From Chelydra serpentina (Eukaryota > Chordata > Testudines > Chelydridae), in NCBI GenBank assembly GCA_037349315.1, contig JBAIAC010000001.1:36456001-36520000 (forward strand): a DNA stretch of 64,000 nucleotides, written 5' to 3'. A program made the position numbers and the translations under genes. Below are positions 23,446 through 42,360 of the stretch, piece after piece (the first letter of the stretch is position 1; each line of letters begins with the position of its first letter). The notes beneath the pieces were generated by a model. It saw nothing but the letters and a program-made list of their open reading frames with translations, was not told where the DNA came from and did not search any database.

Positions 23446-26194
23446 GGTTGTTAAACCTCTGAATGTCAGTAAAGGTATTTCAGTTTCATACACAAGGTAT
23501 CATGTCTGCCTTTATTCTGTGGTGGTCTCTTGTCCAGTTGATGATGAGGCTTCCACACTATGTATTTCTCCTCCCAACACCCATTTTTTACTCCAGTGGC
23601 AAAAGTGTCAGACTCACAGCATTGAGGTTAATGTACTCTCTGGGCTGACTTGGATCATTAGACATACATTTGTGTGAAGGTCAACTCAGAAGCTTAAGAA
23701 CTGTAGTCTACGTTTAAGGTATCTAGTTAAGGGGAAGGCATACATGACCTTTCAAGACCACCTGCTGCAGTTAAAGCCAGGAAAAAAGAAACTAAAGTTG
23801 CACCTAAACAAAATACTGCCTCTTGTTCATGTAACCACTCCCACCCAACTCTGCCTCCATTGACATACAACAATGTATCATCATCATGAAACAAGCATTG
23901 CCTGGGATGGTTAATTTGTCTTTTGGAAGTGATTCCTGATACTGAGCTATAGAAGCTCATTTCCAGTAGGTGAGGTAACCTAGCCCAGCGTTTTTCAAAG
24001 TTTGGGTTGCAGCATGTCAGGCCCTGGGTCGCTCTGGTCAGCACCTCCGACCGGGATGTTAAAAGTCCCATCGGCGGTGCTGCCCAGCTAAGGCAGGCTA
24101 GTGCCTACCTTTTCCGACACTGCACTGGAGGGGGTCTGAGCCACGGGGCTCCGCGCACTGCTCCTGCCCTGACTCCGCGCTCCCAGCCAATGGGAGCTGG
24201 GGCAGGAGGGCAGTGCCTGCGAGCGACAGCTGTGGAGCTGCTTGTGCGCCTCCACCTAAGAGCCGGACCTGCTGCTGGCCCCTTCAGGTGCAGCATGGTC
24301 TGTGGTGCCAGGACAGGCAGGAAGCCTGGCTGCACTGCCCACTGGGAGCCACCAGAGGTAAGTCTGTGCCCCTGAGGCCCCCCTGCCAAAACCTGGAACC
24401 CCTTTGGGCACCCCAAATCTTTCAGCTACACCCCAGAGCCTGTATCCCCAGCCTCAACCCCCTCCTGCACCCCTGCCCCAGAGCCCCCTCCCAACACCCT
24501 GAACCCCTCATTCCCAGCCCTCACCCCAACCCAGAGCCCCTCCCACTCCCCAGTTCCGTTGGGTCATGGGCATCAACAATTTTCTTCAACTAGGTCCCCA
24601 GAAAAAAAAGTTTGAAAACCATTGGTCTAGCCTGTGACCTGCATGACATCAGATTTATGATCACAGTGGTTCCTTCTGGCTGTGAAAATAAGACTGTGAA
24701 TAGGGAGGGGGCACAATGATATCTGCTATTGCTGTTACTTAGTTACACAGTAGGAATTTTCTCTTTTTAGCTGCAAAATTAAAAAAAAAAAAACTATGGC
24801 CTGTATCTGAATGTTAATCATTAAACTGGCAAATACAAAGTGGGCTGTTCCTATGATATATTGGTTTAAGTGGTATGTAACATGCCTGCTTAGTTATGCA
24901 CAAATTTATAGATATGAAAATAGATGCAGGAATGAATCAATCAATCTTGCAAACGTTTGGCTTTTGTACTAGTTTTATTAACAAGTGCAGATGTGGGATT
25001 ATACAGTTTAGATGTCAATTCATTTACTCTGAGGGGCAGAATGAAGGGTGTGATGATTGAGTCAGTGTCTTGTTTTGAGAGATACTCCCTCATTTATCTT
25101 TCCAGGTTTGGTAAAATGCTTTTATACTTTGCCTAGGATTTTCCTCAGTTTAACACTCTTAATCTGGGACTGCTGAATAGAGGCATATGGGAGAGGGGAG
25201 CCATCTCTCCCACTGTTGTTCCCTTCTAAGAGCTAAAGGGTCACTTTTTGATATGCAAACTGCTGGCCCGATTGACTTCACTAGTGGTAGAAAACTTCCT
25301 TCCACAGATAATTATTTTGCTAAACAACTGGGTTACATTTTGGAGTCTGTCCCTGCAAGGAAGTGGGCTAGAGCCATTTTTTTAAATGGAAGTACAGGGC
25401 TCCAGCAGTCATCAGCTGCCCTGTCTTAAGCTCCTATTGTGATAACTTTAGAAACTAACATGCTAACTAGTGAAATCTCATTTTACTCACCTAAAGCTTT
25501 TTTTCCTAGGTGGGAAAAATTGGGCAGCCTTAGTTTTGGGTCACCTTCTGGAGCCCATAAATAAAGAATAATACTTAATTGCAACCTCAGAAGCAAGCTG
25601 CTTGTGTATAGTGAACAGGCTCAGAGCCAGGGCAGCACTCCCTCTCCACTGTGATCCTTACTTGAATATTATACTTTCCCTCTTACTAGTTTCATTAGTT
25701 GTGATGAAATCTGCAGTCACTAATCACATACCTACATTTCACAAGATGGGACTCCATAAGTACAGGCCAGTATTCTCTTCTAAAACTTTATAGTAGGCCT
25801 GGAGCTGACTAAATGCTGAAAATCCAATTTAGTTTTTATTCTTCATGCTTTGCACAGCTTGACCTAGAGCATGTACTCCTCTCAGCAGTTCTGCTTTAAC
25901 TTTCCCAGAGTAGACCCCCATCTTAACAGATGGTCTTAGCATCTCTCTTCCCTTTGGTGACCAAATAACCATCGTAGCAAATATAGCAATTGCTTACCCT
26001 GAAGGGAAAAAGGCAAGTGGTGTTTTAGCCTCTCACCACGATAGCCCAGCTTTCGAAGCACCATGTCAAGTGTTGCAGCACTAGCATTTTTATTGTTCAT
26101 GAATTAAGTGCAGCCTCTTTCCACTTACCCACCTAGAAAATCAAGCTACCCCCAGGCTAAATGTACTTAATGAAGTCTCTGACAGGTAAAACAG
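23446..26194. other. XPO5-POLR1C convergent intergenic interval
   Basis: This stretch separates the two convergent transcript ends. It holds one hAT-like element (23986-24624), an A13 run at 24781-24793 and otherwise AT-rich sequence with poly(A)-type hexamers on both strands. No coding exon or RNA gene is evident. Confidence 0.6.
23986..24624. mobile_element. Non-autonomous hAT-like element with imperfect 8-bp TSD
   Basis: The left end CAGCGTTTTTCAAAGTTT is opposed by the right end AGTTTGAAAACCATTG. Flanking 8-mers are ACCTAGCC (23978-23985) and GTCTAGCC (24625-24632), 6 of 8 alike. The right half is a C-rich run of CCCCAGCCC-type repeats (24380-24560). Length is 639 bp; no coding capacity. 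Confidence 0.72.
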
Positions 26195-26629
26195 CCTCTA
26201 CTTTATTAACAATTCCACACAATCTGCCTTTGGCTGAAGCTGGCTCTTCTCCTTAGCAAGGCTTCAGTTAGAAGATCTAGGGCCTTGGTAAAGCCCAGTG
26301 GCCAGTACAAGCCCCTGCTCTGCCTTACTGGCCCTCCTCTGCAGGTGCTGCACACCATTAGAAAATGAGCCATAAGACTTTCCTACACAGCTGGAAGTGG
26401 AGGTGCTATCAGTCCTGAAACTGTTAACAGCACACCTTCATTTCTAGTTTGTCCACCTACTTGCTTACATACAGTATGGGGAATAGGTGATGGAGGGTCC
26501 CACTGCTTGGTAACAGAAGGATACCCTTCCTGTTTACATAGGCTTGTGGGCTGGAAACAATCCCTGCAGATAAAGAGCCCAGGTCAATAGAACCAGTCTC
26601 TGCTTCTCAAACACGATGCCCTGAACTGC
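26195..26629 (-). other. POLR1C: POLR1C 3' UTR with candidate polyadenylation signal
   Basis: Downstream of the minus-strand stop at 26630-26632, the first AATAAA on the minus strand (plus-strand TTTATT at 26202-26207) gives a 3' UTR of roughly 0.43 kb. Further minus-strand AATAAA hexamers lie at 26089-26094 and 25835-25840. The site actually used is inferred. Confidence 0.5.
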
Positions 26630-29600
26630 TCAATCCATGTGGTTGGAGTCCAACTCATCCAGGAAGCGTCGACATTTCCCTATCAGCACTTTGATGGCTT
26701 CGCTCACCAGCACATCTGGGGGTAGGACACCTGTAGACTCCACTGAGACTAGGGAAACAGACATAGGTTAGCCCAGCTACTACCCAACATCAGATCCTCC
26801 ATGTTCATTAGCCACTTGGATAATGGAGTACAGCATGTTTACAAAATTTGCAGATGATACCGGGGGAGGGGCTTTAAGCACTTTGGAGGACAGGATTGAA
26901 ATTCAGTCAAGATAAGTGCAAAATAATACACTTAAGGAAAAAATCAAATGCACAACTACAAAATGGGGAATAACTGGCTAGGTGATAGTACTACTGAAAA
27001 GGATGAGGGGTTAAAGTGGATCGCAAATTCACAACTTGTGAACAGGGCTAATATTCTGGGGTGTATTAACAGGAATAGCCTAAGATGAGGTAACTGTCCT
27101 GCTCTACGCGGCTTTGGTGAGGCCTCTGTTGGAGTATGGTGTCTGATTTCAGGCAACACACTTCAGGAAAGATGTGAAGAAAAGGGAGAGGCCAGAGGAG
27201 AACTACAAAAATAGGAGGTTCAGACAACATTGACCCATGAAGAAAGGTTAAAACTGGTCTTGTTTAGTCTTGAGAAAAGAAGACTTGTGAGGTCCCCCCA
27301 CAATCCTCAGAGATGTTAAGTGCTGTTATAAAAACAAGGTTCGGTTCTCCACATCCACTGAAGGTAGGACAAGTAATGGGCTTAATTTGCAGCAAGAGAT
27401 TTAGGTTAGATATAGTTAGAAAGGTTTTTCCTAATAAGTGTAGTTAAGCTCTGGAATAAGCTTCCAAGGGAGACTGTGGAATCCCCATCATTGGAAATTA
27501 AGAACAGGATGAACAAACTGTCAGGGATGGTCTAGCTTTCCTTAGTCCTGCCTAAGTGCAAAGGGCTGGACTTGATCACTTCTCAAGGTCCATTCCCCTT
27601 CTATGATTCTATGCTCCCCGCCATGCTGCCTACCAGTGACTACAAGCAGACAGTGACAAGTTAATCTGTTGTGGGCAACAGTTCAGACACTGCAGGGTTT
27701 GCTTAGTACAGGGAGAGGAAATGTGGATGCCTCCCGCCTTAAAGCCAAGCCCCCACGGGGCACCCACTGTAACATGAATGTAGGAAAGGGTTGATCTTCT
27801 GCAGATGATGAAGAGGCTTAAAATAGCGTGATGACAAGTTTCTGCAGGGTGAGAAGCCAAGGAATGGGCTGAAGCATCCAGCTGAAGAGGAGGATTACTT
27901 ACAGATGTAGTGATCTCGCACACGTGCCAGGCGCACAAGGTTTTTTAGATCATCATGACGAAAGATCTCCCGGCTAAATGTGTCCATCCGAGCATTGGCC
28001 ACTCTTGCCACCTTCTTCCCTGCAGGAGATAGGGACAAATACATACCCCCTCTCCATACTAGTGGACCAGTGATCTCCTTCCTGCCAGCACTGCACCCAA
28101 AACATGCAATTCTCCCCACCAGGAAAAGGCATTGAAGTCCTACACAAAAAACTGCCTTACTTCCAATACAAACTTCAGCAAACCCAAATAGGCAGCTTCA
28201 GCTCAAAAAGATAATATGCATCCTGTCCAACATTAGGCGCAGGTTCACCTGAGGCCTCAAGACTGCTGGGAATGGCAAACAAAGCCTCATGGACAACTGA
28301 GCAGTACCTGCGGCTGTAAAGAGCAATAAAAGAGCTAAGTGGACAGGCATATCCTGCCCTGGTATCTCAGGGAGAGAACAGGGAGGCCTCAACCTCATCA
28401 CATTTTTACACATGACAAATCCATTCATTTGTAGAGCCCAAACCCAGAACAGAGATTCAGGATTGAGGGCCACTCGGGGAATAGGCTCTGTTTGTACAAT
28501 GTCTGGCTCCAGCCTGTACTCAGTCTCATCTCTGCAAATGCAGAGTCCCTGGGGTCGAGGTGGAAGGTACCTTTGATGTTCTGAATCTCAATAACTCCAG
28601 GGGAGAAGCACTTCTTCAGCGTCTCAGCTGCCTCCCCCTCGATGGGCTGCAGCAGAGTGATGTCAGGCAGCAGCCGGTAACTAGCTGTGGCCACTGGAGA
28701 AAACTTGGCATGGTCTTTACCTGAGGGAAAAGAGATAAGAAGGGAGGAACACATTGCAGCAACTCAGAAGGGTAAGATTTCCCCAGGACTGCCATTACTA
28801 TGGCTCTTTTCAGCCCAATTTACCCCAAGCAGGCCCTTCACAATGGTACAGTCAGAGGTAACAAGACATCACAACCCAGTCTGACCCTGCTGCTTTGTGC
28901 GGCCAGGATGGATGCCCAATTTAGTTGCTAGATGATGTGGGGCTCATCCTAGGACTGCCTTGGGCTTCAGTAAGGACACACAACACCCACCTCCATTCAG
29001 AGTGCCCACTAATCCCCATTAAACAAGGTTAAGCTCCAAAGTGCTCCTTAATGCTGGCAATTTAAGGCAGAAAGAGCTGAGAGCCAAGCCACACTCAAGG
29101 CCCCACAGATTAGGGAAAAATCCTTATGACCTTATGCCCACTACACACACCATACCCCACCTGAAAGACCCAGGCTTATCATCTCGCTGCCCCACTGAGC
29201 ACCCTTGACTCACCTATGCCTTTGACACAGTGCATGAGCACATCAATTTCCTGGCCAGGCCGCAACTGGGCAATAAGGATGTCATCATGAACAGGCCGCA
29301 AATCTGCATCTGGGAACAGGTCTGCTTGATTTCCCAGGGGCACCCACGTGATGTGTTTGCTGTACACTATGGAGAGACGTACGACAGGTATCAGGCCAAG
29401 CTGCCTCAGCACCCAGAGAGATGAGGCAACACTTATACAAGAGGCTGCCAAACCCAGTAGGGCAGGGAAAATACAACTATAAGGATTGGACCTTGCAAAA
29501 AGGAAGTTTCATAGAGGGAAGGGATCGGTTTTCTTCATGCCAGGGGGAGGGAAAAAGAAGAAGAGAGGAGTTTTCTTTCTGGTTGAGGTAGAGCTCACTG

Positions 29601-31537
29601 GAGTTGAAGTCCCTATCCACTTGGGGAAGGGGAGAGTTTACTTCCAGAGCAGGATAGTTTTACCTTTGTGATTAATGTAGAGCTCATTGGGGTCAGATGA
29701 CTCCTTGGCTGAGCGAGGGTTCCGGCTGCATTTGATTTTCAGCTGGAACTGCAGTGTGTCAATTTCTGTGCCTTCCTCATCACCTACAAAGGGATGGGGA
29801 AAGCTGAATGAGTCCTGCCTGGGTCATCTCCCCCACTGACTAGATTCCCACTCCCTCCTGGAACTGCAGATTTACTCAATCCATCTGGCACTGGTTTCAC
29901 TTCAGAGCAGCCTCCAATATTTCCATTTATCATAGGATCCCCTGCACAGACGTTCACCTTGGTTCTTATATTCAAAGAGGCGTGGGTCAGCTCGGATGGG
30001 AATGAGGCCTAAGCGATGGGCCAGGATCTCATCCTGCACGATGGATGTGTTGTTGTACACAAAGACCTTCTCTACAGCCATCGTCGGCACCTGAGGGAGA
30101 CCGAGCAAATCAGGCAGGCAATACCCCAGCCATGCACTATTTGCTAAGCACCATTTTTCTTGCTCCACCCCGACCCTCTTTGGAATTTGATTAAATCTTG
30201 CTTTTCACAGACACCATTACCAAAGGAGGGATCTAGACGAGGATCCTGTATCTTCTCTCTGCTACTCGCTTGAGTGTTATTATTGATTTTAATAGGATTT
30301 GCATTACCCATATGAGCAGTAGTAAAACTTGGCCCTATGCTGGTGGGACAGATCTGTGCATAGGATCTTGGGGAGGGGGGTGCTGTTTAACAGCTACTAG
30401 CAGCTGGACTACACTTATCCCAGAAATGCAACAGCTTTTGCTGTTGGTCTCTTATACACCCCCAAAGCTCTCCTAGCTTACAGAAGGACTGATCACCTCT
30501 CTGAGGGGCAGAGACTATGCATTGTGAGCTTGGCCATCCATGAAATATCATCGCTGCACTTCAAGTCTATTCTCCACCCTACTGACTTTGGGGCTTCTGT
30601 CTTCTCTATACCCCTCAGTCACAATCTCGCCTTTCCCAAGAGCTGGGTCTCACTTCCCCTGACAGTCCTAGGAGCTAGCGCCCCAGCCGGCCTCACTTGA
30701 GATTTCTTTACCAGTCAACGCAATATAGCTTCTGGACAAGAACGAGAAGGTTGGGATACATTTTTGTCAGTCCCAAAGCAGCTCAACATTAGCCAGGGCT
30801 AGCAGTGAGAAACAGATAGGACAGGAGTTGATGGGGCCAGCAGCTGGGTAAGACAGCCCTGGTGTGAAGGTCCAGAAACCCCGGCTGGGTACCTCAGCGA
30901 GCAGGATACGCCGGAAAGCATTGGCGATGGCTGCGTCGATCCCCACCATGTCGAACTCCAGCGTGTTCTCGTCCATGTGGATCACGTCCACTCGGAAATC
31001 CTGCAGGGCAGACGCAAGGGGGCAGAGTCACTGGGGGTCCCCAGCTCCGGGGGGATGGGGGGGCTCGGCCTTGCTAGCTGCTGCGGGGTCAGCTGGCAGC
31101 CTAGGGCCTGCCCCTTGTCCAGGCCCGGGTCCCCTGCCATGGGGCCGCAGAGACCAGCCACGGGAGACCCCAATTCCCCCCGCTCTGCTCTCAGGGCCCT
31201 GCCCCGGGTCCCCAGCGGCTTCTCACCTTCTCGAACTTGGCCTGGTCCCAAGCGTCGTCGTAGCCGGGGTAGTTGCCGGGAAAGTCCGTGGTGTGAACCT
31301 GGAGCGAAGCAGAGAGCTCGGTGCTGGGCGGGGCCGGGTCCCAGGGGCCGATACCGCCACCAGCCCCGGGACCTCTCGTGCCCCCCGCCCCTCACCCAGA
31401 GCGTGGCACGCGCGCCCGCCCACTAGGCCCCGCCCGGAAGTGAAGCTCCCCGCCCCCAACTCACTCACATTGCGGACCCCGAACTCCCCAAGTATCACCC
31501 GGCTCCGCATCTCCTCCACGCCGCCGCGCGCCGCCAT
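26630..31537 (-). CDS. POLR1C: DNA-directed RNA polymerases I and III subunit RPAC1 (AC40), complete
   Basis: RPAC1 is the alpha/Rpb3-like assembly subunit shared by RNA polymerases I and III; it pairs with the AC19 subunit (POLR1D) and acts in the nucleolus and nucleoplasm. Coding exons in transcript order: 31537-31469, 31298-31227, 31000-30893, 30090-29958, 29783-29664, 29366-29214, 28720-28571, 28019-27903, 26748-26630. All introns are GT-AG and phases agree, giving 346 codons plus stop, the same length as the human protein. The start is the only ATG before the [20 protein letters not shown] opening. The alpha-type dimerisation signature [16 protein letters not shown] sits near residues 71-86. 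Later blocks are [42 protein letters not shown] and the terminal [10 protein letters not shown]. Intron 8 (26749-27902) carries an antisense CR1 fragment; the 0.8-kb intron at 30091-30892 shows nothing notable. The gene is head to head with YIPF3. Confidence 0.98.
26804..27613 (+). mobile_element. CR1-type LINE fragment (antisense in POLR1C intron 8)
   Basis: CR1 landmarks appear in order: TTTGCAGATGATACC, then AATACACTTAAGGA, GGCCTCTGTTGGAGTATGGT, GTTTAGTCTTGAGAAAAGAAG, CTTCCAAGGGAGACTGTGG and the terminus TTCTATGATTCTATG. The reverse-transcriptase frame is broken many times, so this is an old 5'-truncated copy. Confidence 0.8.
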
Positions 31538-32052
31538 ATTCCGTCCGCAGCCCTAGCACGTGACACGGTGACAGGAATGCTTTTCACTGCGCAGGCGCAT
31601 CATCACGTCCCTGCCTCTCCGTCACGTGATACGGGCTTTGCCTTTTCTTCCCCTAGGACGGCACTGGCGTAGTGTGCCGACCTGGTCTTTACCATATTGG
31701 GTGTGGCGCTGGCATAGGAAACAGCCGCTGCTACTACCGTGTACTTGTAGCTGTTTGCTGCTGGGCTGGGTGCGCGCTGTTTGATTGGCAGGGCACAGCC
31801 CGGACCCTTCTCCCAGAGACCCTCTTCTTCACCCTCGCTTTTGCTGCCACAACCAAGATGGCGTCGCGGCCAGGCCGCTATCACGAAATGTCGCGAGAGC
31901 AAAAGAGCGTCCACGTCCTCGGCCAGAGTTGCCGGGGCGGCTGACGTCCGCGTCCGTCACGTCCGGGTCCTCCCTGGTCCGGACGAGGCTTCCCCGAGCC
32001 CCTGCAGCGAGGCGCGGAGCGGCCGGGAGCCCCTGTGCCCCAGCCAAGGGGG
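31538..32052. promoter_or_regulatory. Shared bidirectional CpG-island promoter of POLR1C and YIPF3
   Basis: Only 515 bp separate the two divergent start codons, and the GC- and CpG-rich stretch reaches from about 31020 to 32330. Visible motifs are CACGTG E-boxes at 31557-31562 and 31623-31628, an inverted CCAAT box (ATTGG, 31784-31788), a YY1-type CAAGATGGCG at 31854-31863, CRE-like TGACGTCC near 31943 and TCGCGAGA near 31891. There is no TATA box near either start. The two genes are also head to head in human, which supports a single shared promoter; the exact transcription starts are not visible. Confidence 0.8.
31858..31944 (+). other. Possible upstream ORF in the YIPF3 leader (28 codons)
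   Basis: An ATG embedded in the YY1-type motif at 31854-31863 opens a 28-codon frame ending TGA at 31942-31944, 108 bp before the YIPF3 start. It would be a uORF only if YIPF3 transcription begins upstream of 31858. The same bases may simply be a transcription-factor site. Confidence 0.3.
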
Positions 32053-39179
<7,127 letters not shown>

Positions 39180-39525
39180 CCTCATGGACTCTGACTTGCT
39201 GCCCTCACCTCTTCTCTGGCCACTAGGTCATAACCACCTGCTGTTACCTGGGGAAAGGACAAAAGAGCAGGACTTGGTTTCTCTGCACCTCTTTTGGGGA
39301 GCTGAGTGCAGGGCTCCCCCTCGTGTCTCAAAGGAACTCGGCTCTTCCCAGCCTGCGTCTGTGCTGGTCAGAGCTGTCCTCTCAGCCTCATGCACACTCA
39401 GCTGGGATTTTATAGCTCTGTTATTCCCGCACCAACCCTGTTGCTTGCTCTTGTAACTCCCAGCCTATGTGCTCTGCTCCCCTTCTGAAGAGGGAGGAAT
39501 TAAATGGATGTTGGTGCTGAGTGAT
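39180..39525 (+). other. YIPF3: YIPF3 3' UTR with ATTAAA signal
   Basis: An ATTAAA at 39499-39504, followed by a GT-rich segment (TGGATGTTGGTGCTGAGTG), lies about 320 bases after the stop and is the likely poly(A) signal. The cleavage site near 39525 is inferred. Confidence 0.65.
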
Positions 39526-40036
39526 GTCTTATGTTAGAACCTGCTCATACAGGGGAGAGAAGGAAGAGTTCTGTTGGGTCCCATCTAATCTTTCCCTCTC
39601 CCGCCCCCAGAGCCGAACAGGATGATGCATTGCAGTCTGTTCCCTAGGCCCTTATCCAGTGCATTTTTAAATGTCCTGGGAGGGGGCTTCCCTTGAGCAA
39701 CTATTCAATAACTCAAAAGGCCCTTCAGCATTAGCAAAGGTGCTCTGAGAATCTGCTGGAACGTTGCACTGCTTAACTGACCCCCTTTCCTCCTTAGCAC
39801 GCCCTACAAACAATTCCTCGTCATTTCCAATAGGTGCAGGCTTCTCACCCTGCATCCCCTCTTGTTGCTAAACCAAGCTGTTTCAGTCTTGGCCATGGAA
39901 TTCAGGCCCTCCACTTCCATGATCCCTCTGTTGCTCTTCTGACACCTCCCCCTGCTTTATTGTTCCCACCAGCGACTGCACTACTTGAGCCTGCTCAGAG
40001 CCGTTGGCAGAGGTGCTTATTTACCTTCTTCTAGAT

Positions 40037-40380
40037 CAGGGGTGGGCAAACTTTTTGGCCCAAGGGCCACATCAGGGTTCTGAAACTGTATGGAGGGCTG
40101 GGCAGGGAAGGCTGTGCCTCCCCAAACAGCCTGGCTCCTGCCACCTATCCACCTCCTCCCACCCCCTGACTGCCCCCCTCAGAACCCTGACTCCTCCAAC
40201 ACCCTCTGCTCCTTGTCCCCTGACTGCCCCCTCCCAGGACCCCACCCCCTATCCAGCCCCTCTCCCTCCCCCCACTCCCCCCGGTCCCTGACCCCTGTCC
40301 ACACCCTCGCCCCCTGACAGGCTCCCCGGGACTCCTACGCCTATCCAACCCCACCCTCCCCTCATTCCACATCCCCTGAC
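40037..40380 (+). mobile_element. Truncated hAT-like element (left end only)
   Basis: CAGGGGTGGGCAAACTTTTT followed by GGCCCAAGGGCCACAT is a typical left terminus of Charlie-like hAT elements, followed by a C-rich interior of CCCCTGAC-type units. No matching right terminus exists; the sequence passes directly into a CR1 tail at 40381. Confidence 0.75.
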
Positions 40381-40590
40381 TTTAGGAAAAACTTTCTACT
40401 GTAAGAGTAGTTTAGTGGAACAAGTTACCTACAGAGGTTGTGGAATCCCTGTCACTGGAAATTTTAAAGAACAGGTTAGACAAACAACTGTCAGGGATGG
40501 TCTAGATAATACTAAGTCCTGCTTCTGTGCAGAGGACTGGACTAAATGATGCATCAGGGTCCCTTTCAGGCCTGCATTTCTAATATTCTT
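40381..40590 (+). repeat. CR1 LINE 3' tail
   Basis: TTAGGAAAAACTTTCTACTG, then ACAGAGGTTGTGGAATCCCT, GACAAACAACTGTCAGGGAT and GGACTGGACTAAATGATG are CR1 3'-end landmarks shared with 27420-27600 and 46818-46990. Confidence 0.75.
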
Positions 40591-41163
40591 GGCAGTAAGT
40601 GCAAATCACTTACTCTGCCTGTCTCCTAGCTGTGGACATTGGTTTTCATGTCTGGTGTAGTGGAGGGGCTTCCTGCTCCCCAGCACCCTCCATGAAATGT
40701 TTGCCCTCTGCTGTCCAACCTCTTAGTCTGAGGCTCAAATACTATTTCCCAAAAGTGCTTTTAAGCAGATTCTCTGGCCTTCTCCACTCCATTTGGACCA
40801 CACAGATAACACCAGCGGAGCAGAAAACATCTGAGTCCCTTGGAGGGGATTCCCCCATATGGGGGGGGGGGGGCAGGAAGGGGAAAGAAGAGTCTCCGCA
40901 GCGCATTATAATAGATATATTCAGCTCATAGGCCTTCTGCTGCAGGGGCTATGGCAGGGTGCCGATGAGCAGCTCAAACTAGCCCTAGCTAGTGGCTAGT
41001 CTTCTGGCAGCCATAGCTAGCTAGTGCAAATGAGAGCAGCCTCCAAGCTATTCCAATCTGTGCCAATGCAAAGAGTACATAGCTGTATCTGGTTCTTGGC
41101 TCTCAGCCCCACTGGCTGTACAAGGTTGCTTTCTGTAGGAGAGAACCCATATTTCATAGGATC

Positions 41164-41382
41164 CAGTAGCAGCGCCAGGGTTTTTGCTGCCCTAGGCACC
41201 AGCGCTCCTCCGCCATAACCGGCGGCACTTCGGCAGCAGCTCCTCTGAAGCTGCATTCTCAGCGGCGTTTCGGCGGCCGCTTTTCTTACCGCCAGGAAAT
41301 GAGTCGCCACCTAAATGCCGCCCCCCAAATCCTACCGCCCTAGGCAACTGCCTAGGGTCGCCTAGTGGAAGCGCTGGCCCTG
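41164..41382. mobile_element. Short hAT-like element with imperfect 8-bp TSD
   Basis: The ends CAGTAGCAGCGCCAGGG and (reverse complement) CAGGGCCAGCGCTTCCAC resemble each other as inverted termini, and flanks ATAGGATC and ATAGGTGC agree at 6 of 8 bases. Internal GCCCTAGGCA and TAGGCAACTGCCTAGGG reinforce the foldback. Length is 219 bp. Confidence 0.65.
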
Positions 41383-41593
41383 ATAGGTGCTTAAATAGCT
41401 CTACCTGAGGCTAGGGGAGATCCTAACTATACATTGCCACCATTAATGACAATGATTAGACAATAGGCCAGGGAAAGTGTGGGAATTACTCTACAGTGTG
41501 GTGACTACAGCACTCACCTAGGACTGCTGAGACCCTGTCCCTGTGTTTCTGAAAATGAAATAGCTTCAGCAGGAATGTCAGAGGCAGTCATCT

Positions 41594-42195
41594 TGTAGCA
41601 ACCCCTTGCAGCTGGGTGTCTGTGCCCCAGATCTGCCTCATTTCCACCCCTTCTCCCTGAGCAGGAACTGCACAACGCTGATGGTTGTTACTCCCTGGCT
41701 TAGCATGTTTATTGGCACACATGTAACCTTCCTATTCCCACATTAATAGAAATATTTCCAAAGTCCAAACTCCCAACTGTCCAGCCAAAGTAACATTCCC
41801 TTTGGGACTTCTACCAGGCCTGGGCTCCTCTTTCAGAGACTGTTTTAAGTATACTCCCAAGCCAAATCAATAAATCACAGATCCTCTTTAAATGTGCCCT
41901 TCCTCAAACTCCTCTCCCTGAGACATCCTTATGTACAGTCCTCAGAAAAATCAATAAACCAATCTCCCTTTATCAAGTGATACTTCCCAGGGCCATAGGT
42001 TCCTTTCCTGAGCTCAGGATTATCTGTCTTCCCCAGCCCAGGGTACCTACTTCCTGTTTCCTTCCCTTCTTCCTAAAGGCTACCTGACTTTATATAGGGT
42101 AGAGGTGCCCACTATTAACCTTATTAGGAGGTACTTAACTGGCCACAGGTGGACTGAGTTCACTCCCTGTTAAGGGACTAGTCCCAACTATGACA
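41594..42195 (-). mobile_element. Possible LTR-like sequence, minus orientation, borders vague
   Basis: On the minus strand a TATA-box-like CTATATAAAG lies near 42089-42098 and an AATAAA (plus TTTATT) at 41706-41711, the spacing of an LTR. Candidate TG and CA termini exist but no target duplication was found, so both borders are guesses. Confidence 0.3.
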
Positions 42196-42234
42196 AGGAA
42201 AGACAGAGAAAGCACTGCCTCAGACTATCCCGTA

Positions 42235-42360
42235 GCCTGACAGCTAGGGACTGCTCCTGTAATGTGGGAGAACTCAATTCAGGCAGGCAGAGAGCAAAAT
42301 TGAACCAGGATCTCCTGAAACCCAGGTGAGGGCCCTAATGACTGGGCTACAGGTTATAAG
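42235..42360 (-). repeat. tRNA-derived SINE, minus orientation
   Basis: Read on the minus strand, TAGCCCAGTCATTAGGGCCC resembles box A and GATCCTGGTTCAATTTTG resembles box B, spaced as in a tRNA-like head. The rest is too altered to classify. Confidence 0.55.

Noticed and set aside
30864..31556. 230-codon plus-strand ORF and 149-codon neighbour opposite POLR1C exons 1-3
   Set aside because: They are antisense shadows of POLR1C exons plus GC-rich introns, with low-complexity Pro/Ser/Arg composition.
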